Program-made: the position numbers and the translations under genes | Shown: positions 33,358 through 42,870 of the stretch, piece after piece | Layout: the number at the start of each line of letters is the position of its first letter | How positions within the stretch are numbered: position 1 is the first letter of the stretch | From: Lunularia cruciata | Taxonomy: Eukaryota; Streptophyta; Marchantiopsida; Lunulariales; Lunulariaceae | Length of the DNA stretch: 64,000 nt | Assembly: GCA_948567375.1 (NCBI GenBank) | Contig: OX419758.1 | Coordinates: 1,555,001 to 1,619,000, forward strand | Direction of reading: 5' to 3' | Notes under the pieces: model-generated | The model's database searches: none | Told to the model about the DNA's origin: nothing | What the model saw: the letters and a program-made list of their open reading frames with translations, nothing else

Positions 33358-34217
33358 TGTTCCCAAGATGAATCTAAACACTCAAACATGCTTTTTGTTG
33401 ATCTCAAACTTCTCATGCATGAGATCTCCACTCTGCAGAATTGACCTTTCCTCACAATGTCACTCAAATCTCCCAACCAATATATCACAGTCCTCTGAAA
33501 TTTTGCACACTTAATAACAACTCCAGGGCGTCCTTCCCTGCAAAATTTCAGATCTTTTCATCCAGCCATTTGGCCTAGACACCTTTCTATTCAGCACCCA
33601 TATTTCAGATTTGGTCTGAAAACCACCCCCCTCACTTCAAAAACTCATTTCTCCCTGCGCAAGAACGATCTCTCTCTAATTTTTGTGTCAGCAGGTAGGA
33701 TAAAATGCACTTACGTTTCTTGAAAATTTTCAGGACAATTCACTGAAAATTGAAGAAATGGCAGACCCTGTACAATTTTCCAGAGAGCATGCAGTTGCGG
33801 GAGCACTTTACCCTATCAACTTTCAAAAATTCTAGCCCAGTGCGCATAGAAGCTCTCACAATAATTTCAAATGTGCTAACTGAGAGATAACCCAAGCTAT
33901 CATGTGTAGAAATCTCAAGTCCAGATCTCCAACTTGAGATTTTTCCCAAAATCACCTTAACCTCCAAAATCTGCAATCCACCTCACACAATCTCTCCAAT
34001 TCCTCTCATATGTACAAGATGTACAAAATCACCTCAAAGACATCATAATGAACTACAGGGTATACAAATGGATCTTGGTTCTCTAACATAAGTTCAGCCC
34101 TCTCCTCTCCTAATGTTCTCTCCATGTGAGCTCTCATAGCCTCCTTCTGCCTAATGTAGAATTGGATGCAGAACACTATCTTGCCTTCTAGAGAGGTCCC
34201 GGCAACGGAACCAAAAA
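33358..34217 (-). other. E1 5' leader
   Basis: About 860 bp between the 5' LTR and the first ORF. It starts with the primer site (34198-34213) and contains a short open stretch (MRAHMERTLGEERAELML near 34120) with no supported function. Nothing else is recognisable here. Confidence 0.5.
34198..34213 (-). other. E1 primer binding site (tRNA-Asp-like)
   Basis: Minus strand TGGTTCCGTTGCCGGA begins five bases after the LTR end. It matches the TGGCGCCGTTGCCGG site of Athila/Tat elements except for two bases near the start, so I call it Asp-like with moderate confidence. Confidence 0.6.
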
Positions 34218-34908
34218 TGTGAGCCAGCCTGTCTCTCACTCAGGATGAACCTCTGATGGCTATTATGGTAGCGCACCATGGACTAAGAAGGCAAGGAACC
34301 CAAACTCCATCATACTCCTCCAAGGCTAACACTCCAAGACTCAAGACATTGCTCACTAGAGAACTCAATGAGAGAGAGATAGTTGCAAAATGAAAGGATG
34401 ATGAGTACCTCCTCACCCCTTGTTTATATAGTGGTGAAATAGTTACATACCAAAGTTACTAATTACCGTAGTAACTCAAGTTACTAGACTAAAAGTCAAG
34501 TAAAGTCAAAAAGCAGAAAGGAATATCCATTCACATGGGCATATTCCCCTAAGCATGTGATCTTATCTTGACCCAACCACTAAGTCAAGGATTCCTTCAC
34601 ATGGGCTATCCTTAGAATAAAGAAGAATCCAAAACAAAAAGGTTTGCGGGCCCAAGAGTTCTCAACTCTTTCCTCAAAGCCAAACACCTAGGAATAATAC
34701 CAAGTCAACACACTAAAATCCAAAATAGTGGTGCTCATCTTTTCTACTTCCTCTAAAGTAAGGTCCACTCTATCTTAGCTATGAATAACTTTAGCTTACC
34801 ATGACTAATATAGAACCATCCTTTATCTCTATAAATAATATCTCTTAAGTACTTGTAATACCAAGCTAAATATCACAATACCACACACATGCACAAATGG
34901 GTGTTACA
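34218..34908 (-). repeat. E1 5' LTR
   Basis: Minus strand TGTAACACCC at 34908 to GGCTGGCTCACA at 34218, 691 bp, the partner of 27077-27767. The TATA box (minus CTATATAAACA) is at about 34422-34432. Confidence 0.92.
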
Positions 34909-35596
34909 GGTCTGAGCACAGCCCTAAGGCATCTCAAAAATCTTTCAGCCCTCAACACTCTCCTGCAAACTTTGAAAATTCACCTACTGGTCCTATCTCA
35001 GACCTCATGCATCTCAAAAATCTTCAGCCTTCAAGACACTCACTCAGATTTTGAAATTGCATCTCTTGGTCCAAGCACAGCCATAAGGCATCTCAAAAAA
35101 TCCTTCCCCTGCTCCTTTCTCAACAGAAGACTTTTTTTTCCCAAGTTCTCTCCCCCTTCGCTCCCCCTATCCAGAACCCTTTCCACTCAAAAATTTCACT
35201 CCTTCCGAGCTGAGTTCCTTCACTATCCTCTAAACCTTTCATTGTCACAACTCCTCTAAAGCCTCCCAAGTATTTCCAACTCAAAGACTCCTTTTTGCTC
35301 CTCCTCTAAGGAAAATACTCCTTCATTCCAATAATGTAAAACAGAACCTAAGCTAGTGTAACCCAACATTATTTCTTAGCTCAAACCACATTAAAAGACT
35401 CCTTGAGCTAATAACACCATAACATTTTCCGGCTGCACAATAATATAGGAAATATCTCCCGCAGCAAGGTAGCATAAAACTACACCTGAGACATATTGAC
35501 ATAAATCCATGTTCCTTACAATAACTAGAAGAGAAAAAGAAAATTTATCACACCAAAAGCCTCAAGGGTACACATGGGCTATTTTCACGACGATAA

Positions 35597-36132
35597 CGGT
35601 AATCTCTACACATCTGCCTATCTGTGTAGTTTCCATGCATATCCTTCTTGGTTGGCATCACTGTTGCTATGCATACTCTCCATGTGAAATCTCCACCAAA
35701 CCAGCCTCAAAAGGTCACTACTCCGGTTCTAAATCAATGTCCTCTCCATCTCACTATATTGATAAGGATGTCGGAAACTGGTGTATTGCTAGTCAGCTCA
35801 ATCTGTATACCAGGTCCTTTCAGAGCACCCAAATCCTTCATACTGAAAGCAAAACAACTCATGTGGCTCCTCAAGAACCTCCAAACCCTCCGTCTTTCTG
35901 CTCTAATAAGCTTGGGTCCAAGAACTGGCTCCCAAGTATCCTTTGTAACTGTAGTAGGAGTGGAAGACCTATTGACTGGCTGCTTCATTCGGCCCTTGGG
36001 AGCAATAGTGTCATGCTCCCAACCACTAGAGGTCCCAACCTTTGTGTGAAAAACTCCCTCCACTCTGGCTGCAAGCTTCACATGTCCTCTAGCTGCATCC
36101 CAAGTGGACCAAGGGTGTAATCCAAGTAGCAC
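35597..36132 (-). pseudogene. D1 reverse transcriptase, 5' part
   Basis: Open from 36132 to 35734 with MKDLGALKGPGIQIELTSNT, the region just before RT in gypsy elements. After a frameshift near 35770 it continues as VMPTKKDMHGNYTDRQMCRDY to the A3 insertion point. The next codons, RPINQQTRADW, are on the other side of A3 at about 24908, so the insertion cuts the conserved DYRPIN box. The linkage proves that methyltransferase and RT belong to one element. Confidence 0.75.
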
Positions 36133-36234
36133 ACGCTCACCTAGATGGACTCCAAGTAGACCACTCTCCCTAGTAGCTACTGGATGTGTCCCAAGAATAC
36201 CATGTCCACTCGGTCCATCGCCCTCAACATGTGC

Positions 36235-37589
36235 CTAAATCGTCTCAATAGGCATAGGGCTCACAAGTGTTTGAGTGGTGATGCCTATCAAGCGCATCCT
36301 ATGTTGCTCTGCTAAGCCAAGGCTCACAATCCAGGTCAAACAATTTAGGTCCATCGCTTGACCTAACACTTGATGCTTGGATGCCTCTGACACTGCTGAA
36401 ATAGCGGTAATACCGGTGCAAAAACCCATTGCCCTCTCTCTCTCATCGACATGGGCTCTATCAGATGCTATTACTGTGGGTCCCAAACAAGTCTAGGTCC
36501 TCCCTCTCAAAAAGCATGAGAGCTTGGGAAACTCATGCATGTCGGAAATGTGGCTCTAGGTTGTCCAACTAGGTTCACCACTGCCATAGGTGACCTATCA
36601 GCCACTACCACTGTCTGAGACTGACATCCAACATCCAAGATGTCATCAACAAGGATGTGGTCAAGTTGTTGAATCCCATCATAAGTGCGTTGTAGAACCT
36701 CTATGGGTAAGAGGTTTGTCCATCAGAGACAAAGACAATGAGCCCGTGATCCCACTCTGGCTGCATCTAACAATACAGTAGGTCCCATCCAAGAATGGAC
36801 TTGATGTGTACTCACCACTACTCTGGTGTGAGAATCACCCATCAAAGGAACGTTCTCCAAAAGGTAAGCTGGAGAAATGGATTGATGAACCTGGAGATGT
36901 TGTAATATCCATAACATCTCCCAAAACACACCAAAACGAGGATCTTGAAGACCCAAACCGCGGCCCGCACGTGTATGTTCCTAACATGGCCATCCAAAAA
37001 TCACCAAGTGAATAGGTCCATATCTCTCTAGGTCATGCGCCCCCAGTAAGGAAATGTCTGCAGGTAGGGCCTTTTGGTAACCTCTGACTGTTGACATTGG
37101 TAATAACTCTGGATACCGATAGGCCAAGTGTACCACATGATGTAGAGAGACTCGCCTAGCAGTCTCATCTCTCTCTACATACAAGTACTTCTGTACTTGG
37201 ATACCCGCCTATAGCACCGCAACTAGTCCGATGTTGATCCCACCAAACAACTCCAATAGGCATATCCCCTCTACTAGATACTGCCAAGCAATGAGTGTGG
37301 TATCCAGAGGTGTCAAAGAAATCGCCTCTGGAGGCTCATCCTCACACTCATCTCTTGATGGTATGAAGGCTCCACTCCAAGCCTGCTGCACCAACTGATC
37401 TGCATGCTGCTGCAATGCTTCCTCTGAACTCCACAATGGAACATCCAAGGTGGATGGAACAATCCCACTTGTACTCCAAAGCCGAGTGATCTCCTCTAGT
37501 ATTGGAGTATCCTTTGCACGAGCATTCCCCTCCAACAAGTCACCATGCCAAGTAACTGCACCATTGAAAGCTAAAATTGATGTTGCCAT
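36235..37589 (-). pseudogene. D1 C5 cytosine DNA methyltransferase domain
   Basis: Transfers a methyl group from SAM to cytosine C5. Motifs in canonical order on the minus strand: motif I CLLELFGGINIGLVAVL (about 37270-37209), a stop, then VQKYLYVERDETARRVSLHH; motif IV IHLVIFGWPC with the catalytic Pro-Cys at 36984-36995, a TAG in place of Gln at 36981-36983, then TRAGRGLGLQDPRFGVFWE; motif VI LLENVPLMGD at about 36840-36860; and after a frameshift the C-terminal motifs RAMGFCTGITA and SKHQVLGQAMDLNCLTW (36486-36235), matching motifs IX-X. The order I, IV, VI, X excludes the rearranged DRM type. It lies between protease and RT of D1. An upstream piece (37589-37290, MATSILAFNGAVTWHGDLLE) has no recognised fold. 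Several stops make this copy inactive. Confidence 0.85.
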
Positions 37590-38400
37590 GGTCCTGGACT
37601 ATAGTGAGCCAAGACTACCACTACTAAAGCATACTAGTAGGTGACATACCCGTCCCTCACCAGACTGCCAACCAAGTCTATAAGAGGTTGTCTCCTCCCA
37701 ATAGTCAATGCTGAAACCCATGGGGTATAACACTGCTCCCCCAACTAGCACATCATATGACTCAGCTATTGTTGCAATAGCTTGAGTTCTCACCACCGAG
37801 CTATCAGTCGGATGACTAGGCTGAACCTAGACAACAAGCTCCCAACGTGTGATGTACTATGTCAAACCACCACCTAGAGATGTCTGGATCTAAAATGGAC
37901 ACCTTTCTACATCGGTCTTCCATAACTCCAGACCAACCACTACCGCCTTCCCAACATAAGGGACTACACACCAGACTCTAATAAGATTCTCTGTGGTGTA
38001 TAGACCTTCCTTGAAGGTCCCACCAAATGAAAAATCCCCCTTTGGTTATCCAATAAGACAACACCAGGTGTGAACTGTGCTCTCTCAAAGGCCGATCTAG
38101 CTGGCAACTCCTCTAGTCTAGCCGTTGCTACCTGCCATAAACCATTGGTTGCTGAATGGATCCCATGCTCCTCAACCAAGTCAGCTCCAATACCAACCAC
38201 CTCTACTCTAGTAGTAGGAACCACACCATCCCTACTTTCACACAGCGCGGCAGCCAACCGGAATATTGGGGCTAGGTCAACTCCCAATGTAAACATATCA
38301 TTGGCTGAAAACAAAGGACACCACGTAATCAGCTGAGCCGCCCCCAACATCATGCTAGACTCAGTAGTAGTCTATGTAGTAGTAGGTGGCTAACTAACAA
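37590..38400 (-). pseudogene. D1 aspartic protease
   Basis: Processes the polyprotein. A retropepsin-like loop reads ILLESGV at about 37980, where ILLDSGA would be expected, followed by a TAG. Further on come CPFQIQTSLGGGLT and YDVLVGGAVLYPMGFSIDYWEE (about 37760-37690), resembling the C-terminal half of such proteases. Open pieces are 38353-37964 and 37796-37599. It lies directly upstream of the methyltransferase. The catalytic Asp is changed to Glu in this copy. Function is inferred from the loop and the order; it is weaker than the neighbouring calls. Confidence 0.55.
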
Positions 38401-38598
38401 CTAGTCCATCATACACTCCATCACCACCTACCACACCTATATTAGGACATCTAGGAACCATGGATGTCGTCTGCAATGCCTTTGATAGTGTGAAAGATTG
38501 GAGAAGTCTGACCTATCTCCCAACCTCTCCTCTCTATGGGTCCAACTCCACCAATGCTCCTCTAGGCTCTGGAGCACATACTGCACTCCTAGTCATTG

Positions 38599-40064
38599 CT
38601 ACAGATGCATCCACCTGTGCTGCTCCGCATATGAAGTCCAAAGCATCTCTATCACCAGCATATGAGGTAGAAGCCTCAGCACTTGAATTTGATCTCCTCT
38701 AAGCAATAGCCATACTAGCCAATATCTGCTCCAACTGCTCCGAGTAGACATAGTTGTATCAAAAGTAAGTGCATGTACTGCACCATTACTAGGTGTAGAT
38801 CCTCTACCACCACCTGTACTACCTTGTCCTCCATGAATTGGAGCTCCTCTACTACCTGCCATAGCAGCCCTACCTCTCCGTAACTCTACGTGTAGGTCAA
38901 AACACCGATCACTAGTGTGACCAAATTTGTGGCAATGCTCACATTGCCTCTGTGTTGGCTGTGATGCACCCAAGGTATCAGGTCCACTACCTTAAGTACA
39001 CTCTTTTTGATGGTGAGGTCCACCACAAGTCCAACAAGCAACACTACTACTCACTAGTTGCTGCTGACCCGCAAATGAAGGTAAGGGTCTAACTCCACTA
39101 GGCCCTTCACTCGCTCTATAGGATTTGGGCTATCCACCCTATCCTTGTAAACCAACTAGGCATGGTGCACTATGCTGCACTCTAGAAGAAGTCACAGCCG
39201 TGGATGAGGTCTCCCTACCAAATCCAAATGTCACCACTCTCTCCTCCACCATGTTGAGGTCAATACGCTCAGCCAAACCAAAGACCACTGCCAAAGTAGC
39301 CAAAGTAGCATGTAAAAATGTAGCATCACAAACTCTACATTGCAACTCCTTATCTAGTATCCCATACCAAAATTGGACTACCTAAGCCTCAATAACTCCC
39401 TGAGTAAAACTGATCCGCTGCCTCATGCGAGTGTATGCCTCACGTAGGCTCTCTCCAACCTTCCACTGGAACTCATGCAAGCTCCTCAGCTTGTCAGTCC
39501 GCACTCCTTGGTAGTTCTGCCTCAAACACAAGAACTCCACCATGGGGTTAAACCCCGGTACCACACCACCTCTTGCAGTGGCACCTCCACTCGTGCTAAC
39601 ACTATCTCCAGCTAGTGCACCTCCGCTAGCTCCACCAACACTACTTGAGCTAGAACTCGTAGGTACAGCCGATCAACTCCTGGCCACCAAGCTGAAGTGA
39701 TAAAGACATAGTTCGGAGACCAATATTGTCTCCATAACTAAATCTCCTCCAAATGAGGTCTCCTAAACTCATGGTAGTCATCCATTGGTGGAACCTCTAG
39801 ATGCTGAAACAACCCCTTCCATGCCATGAAGGGTGTAAACAAAGTTGGGTTTTGCATCTGCTGTAGATCACACCAACTATCAAACTCTTGGATGAAGTCA
39901 TCCAACTCAATGGTACCCACTATACCAGAGTAGCGCCTAGGGCCTTTAGAGGCCCCATAAATCTTGTCCATGTCCCACAACAACGGTGCAGACACACCAA
40001 GTGCACTCTCAATTGAATCAGCTCTTGTGTCGAACTCCATCTCATAGTCAATCTCCTCCCTCAT
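38599..40064 (-). pseudogene. D1 gag
   Basis: Capsid and nucleocapsid of the methyltransferase element. Starts MREEIDYEMEFDTRADSIES at 40064; open to 39738 through IELDDFIQEFDSWCDLQQMQ. After broken sequence the gag core GFNPMVEFLCLRQNYQGVR and FQWKVGESLREAYTRMRQR is open at 39564-39382. A further piece (39345-39139) and the nucleocapsid with CCHC knuckle CEHCHKFGHTSDRC (38899-38940) follow, in a glycine-rich stretch (MAGSRGAPIHGGQGSTGGGR). D2 carries the same gag at 62772-64000 on the plus strand, confirming the family. Confidence 0.75.
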
Positions 40065-40080
40065 TGGGACCTAAGATACA

Positions 40081-41493
40081 AGTTGATACCAAGCACCACT
40101 CCGAGTAAACCCACTGCGTACTATAGGGCTAACTCCTTTGGAATCTCTAACAAACTCCGTCATGACAAAGTAACCACAACAGCAAACCAAAACCACCAAC
40201 TGCAACTACAAGTCGGAACCGCAAGTACCCCACCAAGTGCCAACACCACCAAGTGCCAATACCTACTAAGAAAGTGTAACTCTAACCGAGATAACTACAC
40301 TAGGGGAAAGGGCAACCTATAACCTGCCATCATAACACGCACTCTCATGGTCTATAGGTCATCACTTCCTGCCTCACCGAAGAGAAACAAAGGTAGTCTG
40401 ACAAGTCATCACTCCAACCTCACTACCGAGAGCACACTAGAGCACCAACTCTCAAAAGTCAAGGCATCTCACACAAACATGGTGCACAAACAGGAAGTAG
40501 AGAATGGAGAGGGTCCAATAACAAGAAATCTAAACAAAAACCCTCCATCTCATAACACAACACGGGACTAACTCTGCCACCATTTGGCATTTGACATAAA
40601 AAAGTTCGTATCTAAGTCTTAAGCTACAAGAATCACCAAGAATGGGATCAAACTGCCTCTCCTAACCAAAGCTACATGTGTATAGATAACAGTGGCACAA
40701 TCACTAGGACAACAAATGAGGGTGGACCAATTGGCTAGGGCACCAATCTAGGAACAAGAGATCTAGGAGTCAAACCCTATTGTGCACAATCTAGCAAGAT
40801 GGGCATATTTTGCCAACCAATGACCAAGATCTACTCTAAACTAGTTAGCCTCATGCCAGCAAGCTGGCTTGCTGGCCCTTCTAGGCCTTTGTAGCCTCTC
40901 ATAGCCCATAGCCCTATGCCTCGAGGCCTCAAAACGCCAAAATTCAACCAAATGAGGCCTTTCTTCTTGCTACTTCAAACCTCCTCCAAAATTAGTGAAA
41001 ACTTCTCCAAATTTGCAAAAGTCCTCCAAACTAGCAAAACTCCTCCAAATCTGGCAAAAATTTGACGTAAAATCCAGCCAAAATCTGACATAAACCCTAA
41101 AGTTGGCTATCCACCAAATCCCCCGCTAACTTTCCACTCAAGCCAAATTGACAACACGGGCTTCTCCAAATCACAAATTCATGAAAATAGCTTCCCAACT
41201 CCACCTTCAACTTGACTTTTTGAGCCCAACTCGTAGCAAATTGGTCTTGCCTTCGTCTCTTGAGCTCAAAATCACAACCACTGCTTGAAATTTGCTCCTT
41301 CTTTGCTTGAAATTTGGCCAGCACTTCTGCACACCGTCTGCCTTATTGCCAAATCTACGTCAATTGAATGAGCTTCTACACACTAGGGAACACTGAACTT
41401 GAATCGAGCTACCAACGATCCACCGAGCTTGGAGATACCACCAACACTGAAAGTTCCTACACCCAATTTCCCTCTGACTTCACTTCTCTGATA
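40081..41493 (-). other. D1 5' leader
   Basis: 1.4 kb of non-coding leader between the 5' LTR and gag, collinear with D2 61271-62771. It carries a tRNA-like segment in antisense (40722-40777) and a run related to the 94-bp tandem unit of D2 (only one copy here, about 40980-41060). At the LTR junction the minus strand reads TATCAGAGAAG, which resembles the TATCAGAGC part of a tRNA-iMet primer site but lacks the leading TGG. Confidence 0.55.
40722..40790 (+). other. tRNA-like segment in the D1 leader (antisense to the element)
   Basis: Plus strand GGACCAATTGGCTAGGGCACC resembles an A box/D arm, and GGAGTCAAACCC resembles a B box, about 30 bases apart. D2 has the same at 62060-62115 on its minus strand, closer to consensus (CCAGTTGGCTAGAGCACC, GGGGTCAAACCC). 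There is no clear acceptor stem, so not a functional tRNA gene. Confidence 0.35.
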
Positions 41494-41933
41494 TAATTAG
41501 ATCGTTTACCACTCTCAACTCAACTCAACTCAGATCAGTACTTGATCTATCACTCTATAAATTGCCAATAACTGGGCACTAATTACAGTCAAGCCACACC
41601 CACTCAAGCATAGAGAATCCAGGTGACGCTCGTCGGCCTCTGTCCACCATAGTCAAGAACTCGAAGGCTCAACATCAGACAAGTGAGCTGTCTGGAGCTG
41701 CACTTCAAAAGTATACCCCCTGGACTTGAGCTAGGTCTGAACCCTAACGGTCCCATTGATGGCACACTCAACGGTGCAAAGTGATGGTGTGCCCTACCAT
41801 GAAGTCAATACCCCAAACATAAAATCTGACCGTCGGAAAGTAGTCTCTGAGAAACTGCTGAAATAACTCTAACTACTATCATTGCAACTCCAATGTTTGA
41901 GCATTTAGATGCAACACTACAAATGGCGTGACA
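41494..41933 (-). repeat. D1 5' LTR
   Basis: Minus strand from TGTCACGCCATTTGTAG at 41933 to about TAATTAT at 41494, 440 bp, matching 21469-21910 and 60810-61270. It has no 107-bp repeat on either side, unlike the 3' end. Confidence 0.8.
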
Positions 41934-42239
41934 ACCAACAAAAGTTGCAGTTTAAGGACATTTCATCCAAAGACCAGAAGCTAGTGACCGTGAGTTGGAC
42001 AAAGGTTCCCCATCTCAGGGAAAGAAGTTCATTAGAAGACAAGGACAAATCCAAAGACTCATCGTCTTCTTCCTCATAAAATTTCAAAGACAAAGTCCAA
42101 ATCAATTACTTGGAATGTTACAAGGTGGACATCAAAGACAAAGACCCATATGCCATCACCTCGGGTGAACATGACTTGGAGGAAGGGGGTTTGATGGCAT
42201 CTTGACTTGGACTAAGCCAAGTGAGTCATGTTGAAGGAG
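41934..42239 (+). pseudogene. H2 protease-RT linker fragment
   Basis: Matches H1 10745-11050 (ttcaaggacatttcatccaa, then the acidic EDKDKSKD-type linker and gtgagtcatgtt). It lies between D1 and G1. Several stops. The last five bases before G1, AGGAG, are duplicated at 47887-47891. Confidence 0.75.
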
Positions 42240-42343
42240 TGTAAAAGACCAAATCCAAGGAGAGAAATAGGAGAATGGAAACTCACATTGGGACACTTGA
42301 ATGAGGGAAAACTCCAAATGCCTAGCATGAGCTTTGGTTTTGG

Positions 42344-42356
42344 TATTTATTATATA
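42344..42356 (-). promoter_or_regulatory. TATA box in the G1 3' LTR
   Basis: Minus strand TATATAATAAATA, immediately downstream of the GAA/TTC array. The 5' LTR has CCTATAAATACC at 47577-47588 in the same place. Confidence 0.6.
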
Positions 42357-42377
42357 GGTAGCATACAAGGCCCTTGA

Positions 42378-42588
42378 GAAGCTTCCTCAAGCCGCTTTCT
42401 CAGAGTGCAAGCCAAGTTAACTAGGAAGCTTCTCAAGAAGCTCCCTTCTAGAAACCACCTACTTGGCATGCAAGCTAAGCTAGTTGGAAGCTTCTAGAAG
42501 CTTCCTTCTAGAAGCTACTTACTTAAGGTGCAAGCTAAGCTAACCGGGAAGCTTCCCAAGAAGCTTCCTAGATACTTCCGGAATATTC
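42378..42588 (-). promoter_or_regulatory. Heat-shock-element-like GAA/TTC array in the G1 3' LTR
   Basis: Alternating GAA and TTC triplets at 5-bp spacing, the heat shock factor binding pattern nGAAnnTTCn. Best runs: 42487-42504 (GAAgcTTCtaGAAgcTTC, four units, extended by TTCtaGAA at 42506-42513), 42548-42567 and 42576-42588 (TTCcgGAAtaTTC). All lie 20-240 bp upstream of the TATA box in transcription order. Confidence 0.6.
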
Positions 42589-42679
42589 TAGGCTAATTTG
42601 TCTTATGTGCTACTTCGTGAACCCGACTAAATTTCTTGCTAAACTCCATATTGTTACATATTCCTCCGCCGCTAGTTGG

Positions 42680-42870
42680 TGACGTCTTCGTTGCCAGTGA
42701 AGCTTTGAATTCCTTGATGGCCATCTGTGCATTTTGGAGGTGGGAAAGAGGTTCCCATGTGGCATCATGAAGGGGATACCCTTTTCAAAGGACCTTGTAC
42801 TCTGTATGTTGGCGACGGCCTCGTTGAATATGACGTCACGCAAGGATACAATCAACTTTGTACTCCTCAT
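42680..42870 (-). pseudogene. G1 chromodomain
   Basis: Follows the integrase tail. The minus strand reads EEYKVDCILA, a TGA, then RHIQRGRRQHTEYKVL, a stop where Trp is expected, KGYPLHDATWEPLSHLQNA and IKEFKAS near 42680. The pattern (EYxVxxIL, TEYxVxWKGY, TWEP) is that of the chromodomain that lets chromoviruses bind methylated H3. The second aromatic-cage residue is the Trp codon now lost; the third (Trp in TWEP) is present. Confidence 0.8.

Larger units (their letters stand above)
27077..34908 (-). mobile_element. E1: young, nearly intact gypsy element
   Basis: 7.83 kb, minus strand, bounded by two 691-bp LTRs that I count as differing at about four positions. Target duplication GGTC(T) lies at 27073-27076 and 34909-34912. 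Order right to left: 5' LTR, tRNA-Asp-like primer site, leader, a small zinc-knuckle ORF, gag, protease-RT-RNase H-integrase, polypurine tract, 3' LTR. Large open frames survive (854 and 410 codons). It lies in A3, which lies in D1, which lies in H2, so it is the most recent layer. Confidence 0.92.
24917..35596 (-). mobile_element. A3: solo LTR of the A family in D1 RT, itself interrupted by E1
   Basis: Minus-strand LTR starting TATCGTCGTGAAAATAG at 35596 and ending CCTCGAC at 24917. Without E1 (27077-34908) it is about 2.85 kb, the same size as A1. The flanking duplication ACGAT (24913-24917) and ACGGT (35596-35600), one mismatch, restores the D1 RT codons for CRDYRPINQ. There is no internal region, so it is a solo LTR. 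Confidence 0.8.
21362..41933 (-). mobile_element. D1: gypsy element with DNA methyltransferase and PHD finger
   Basis: Minus-strand element, about 9.9 kb once the nested A3/E1 block (24917-35596) is removed. Reading right to left: 5' LTR (41494-41933), leader, gag, protease, cytosine methyltransferase, RT, RNase H, integrase, PHD finger, polypurine tract and a composite 3' end (107-bp repeat, LTR, 107-bp repeat). It sits in H2: the flanking sequence is protease C-terminus (21361 side) and acidic linker (41934 side). All frames are broken by stops, many from C-to-T changes such as CAG to TAG, a pattern expected for methylated, ageing DNA. D2 at the right edge is a second copy. Confidence 0.85.
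42240..42658 (-). repeat. G1 3' LTR
   Basis: Minus strand TGTAACAATATGGAG to GGTCTTTTACA, 419 bp. Just inside is the purine-rich GGCGGAGGAATA. Confidence 0.92.

Noticed and set aside
36235-37589. Considered as a captured host methyltransferase gene unrelated to the element
   Set aside because: It is on the same strand, between protease and the RT 5' part of D1, with no introns, LTR or target duplication around it.
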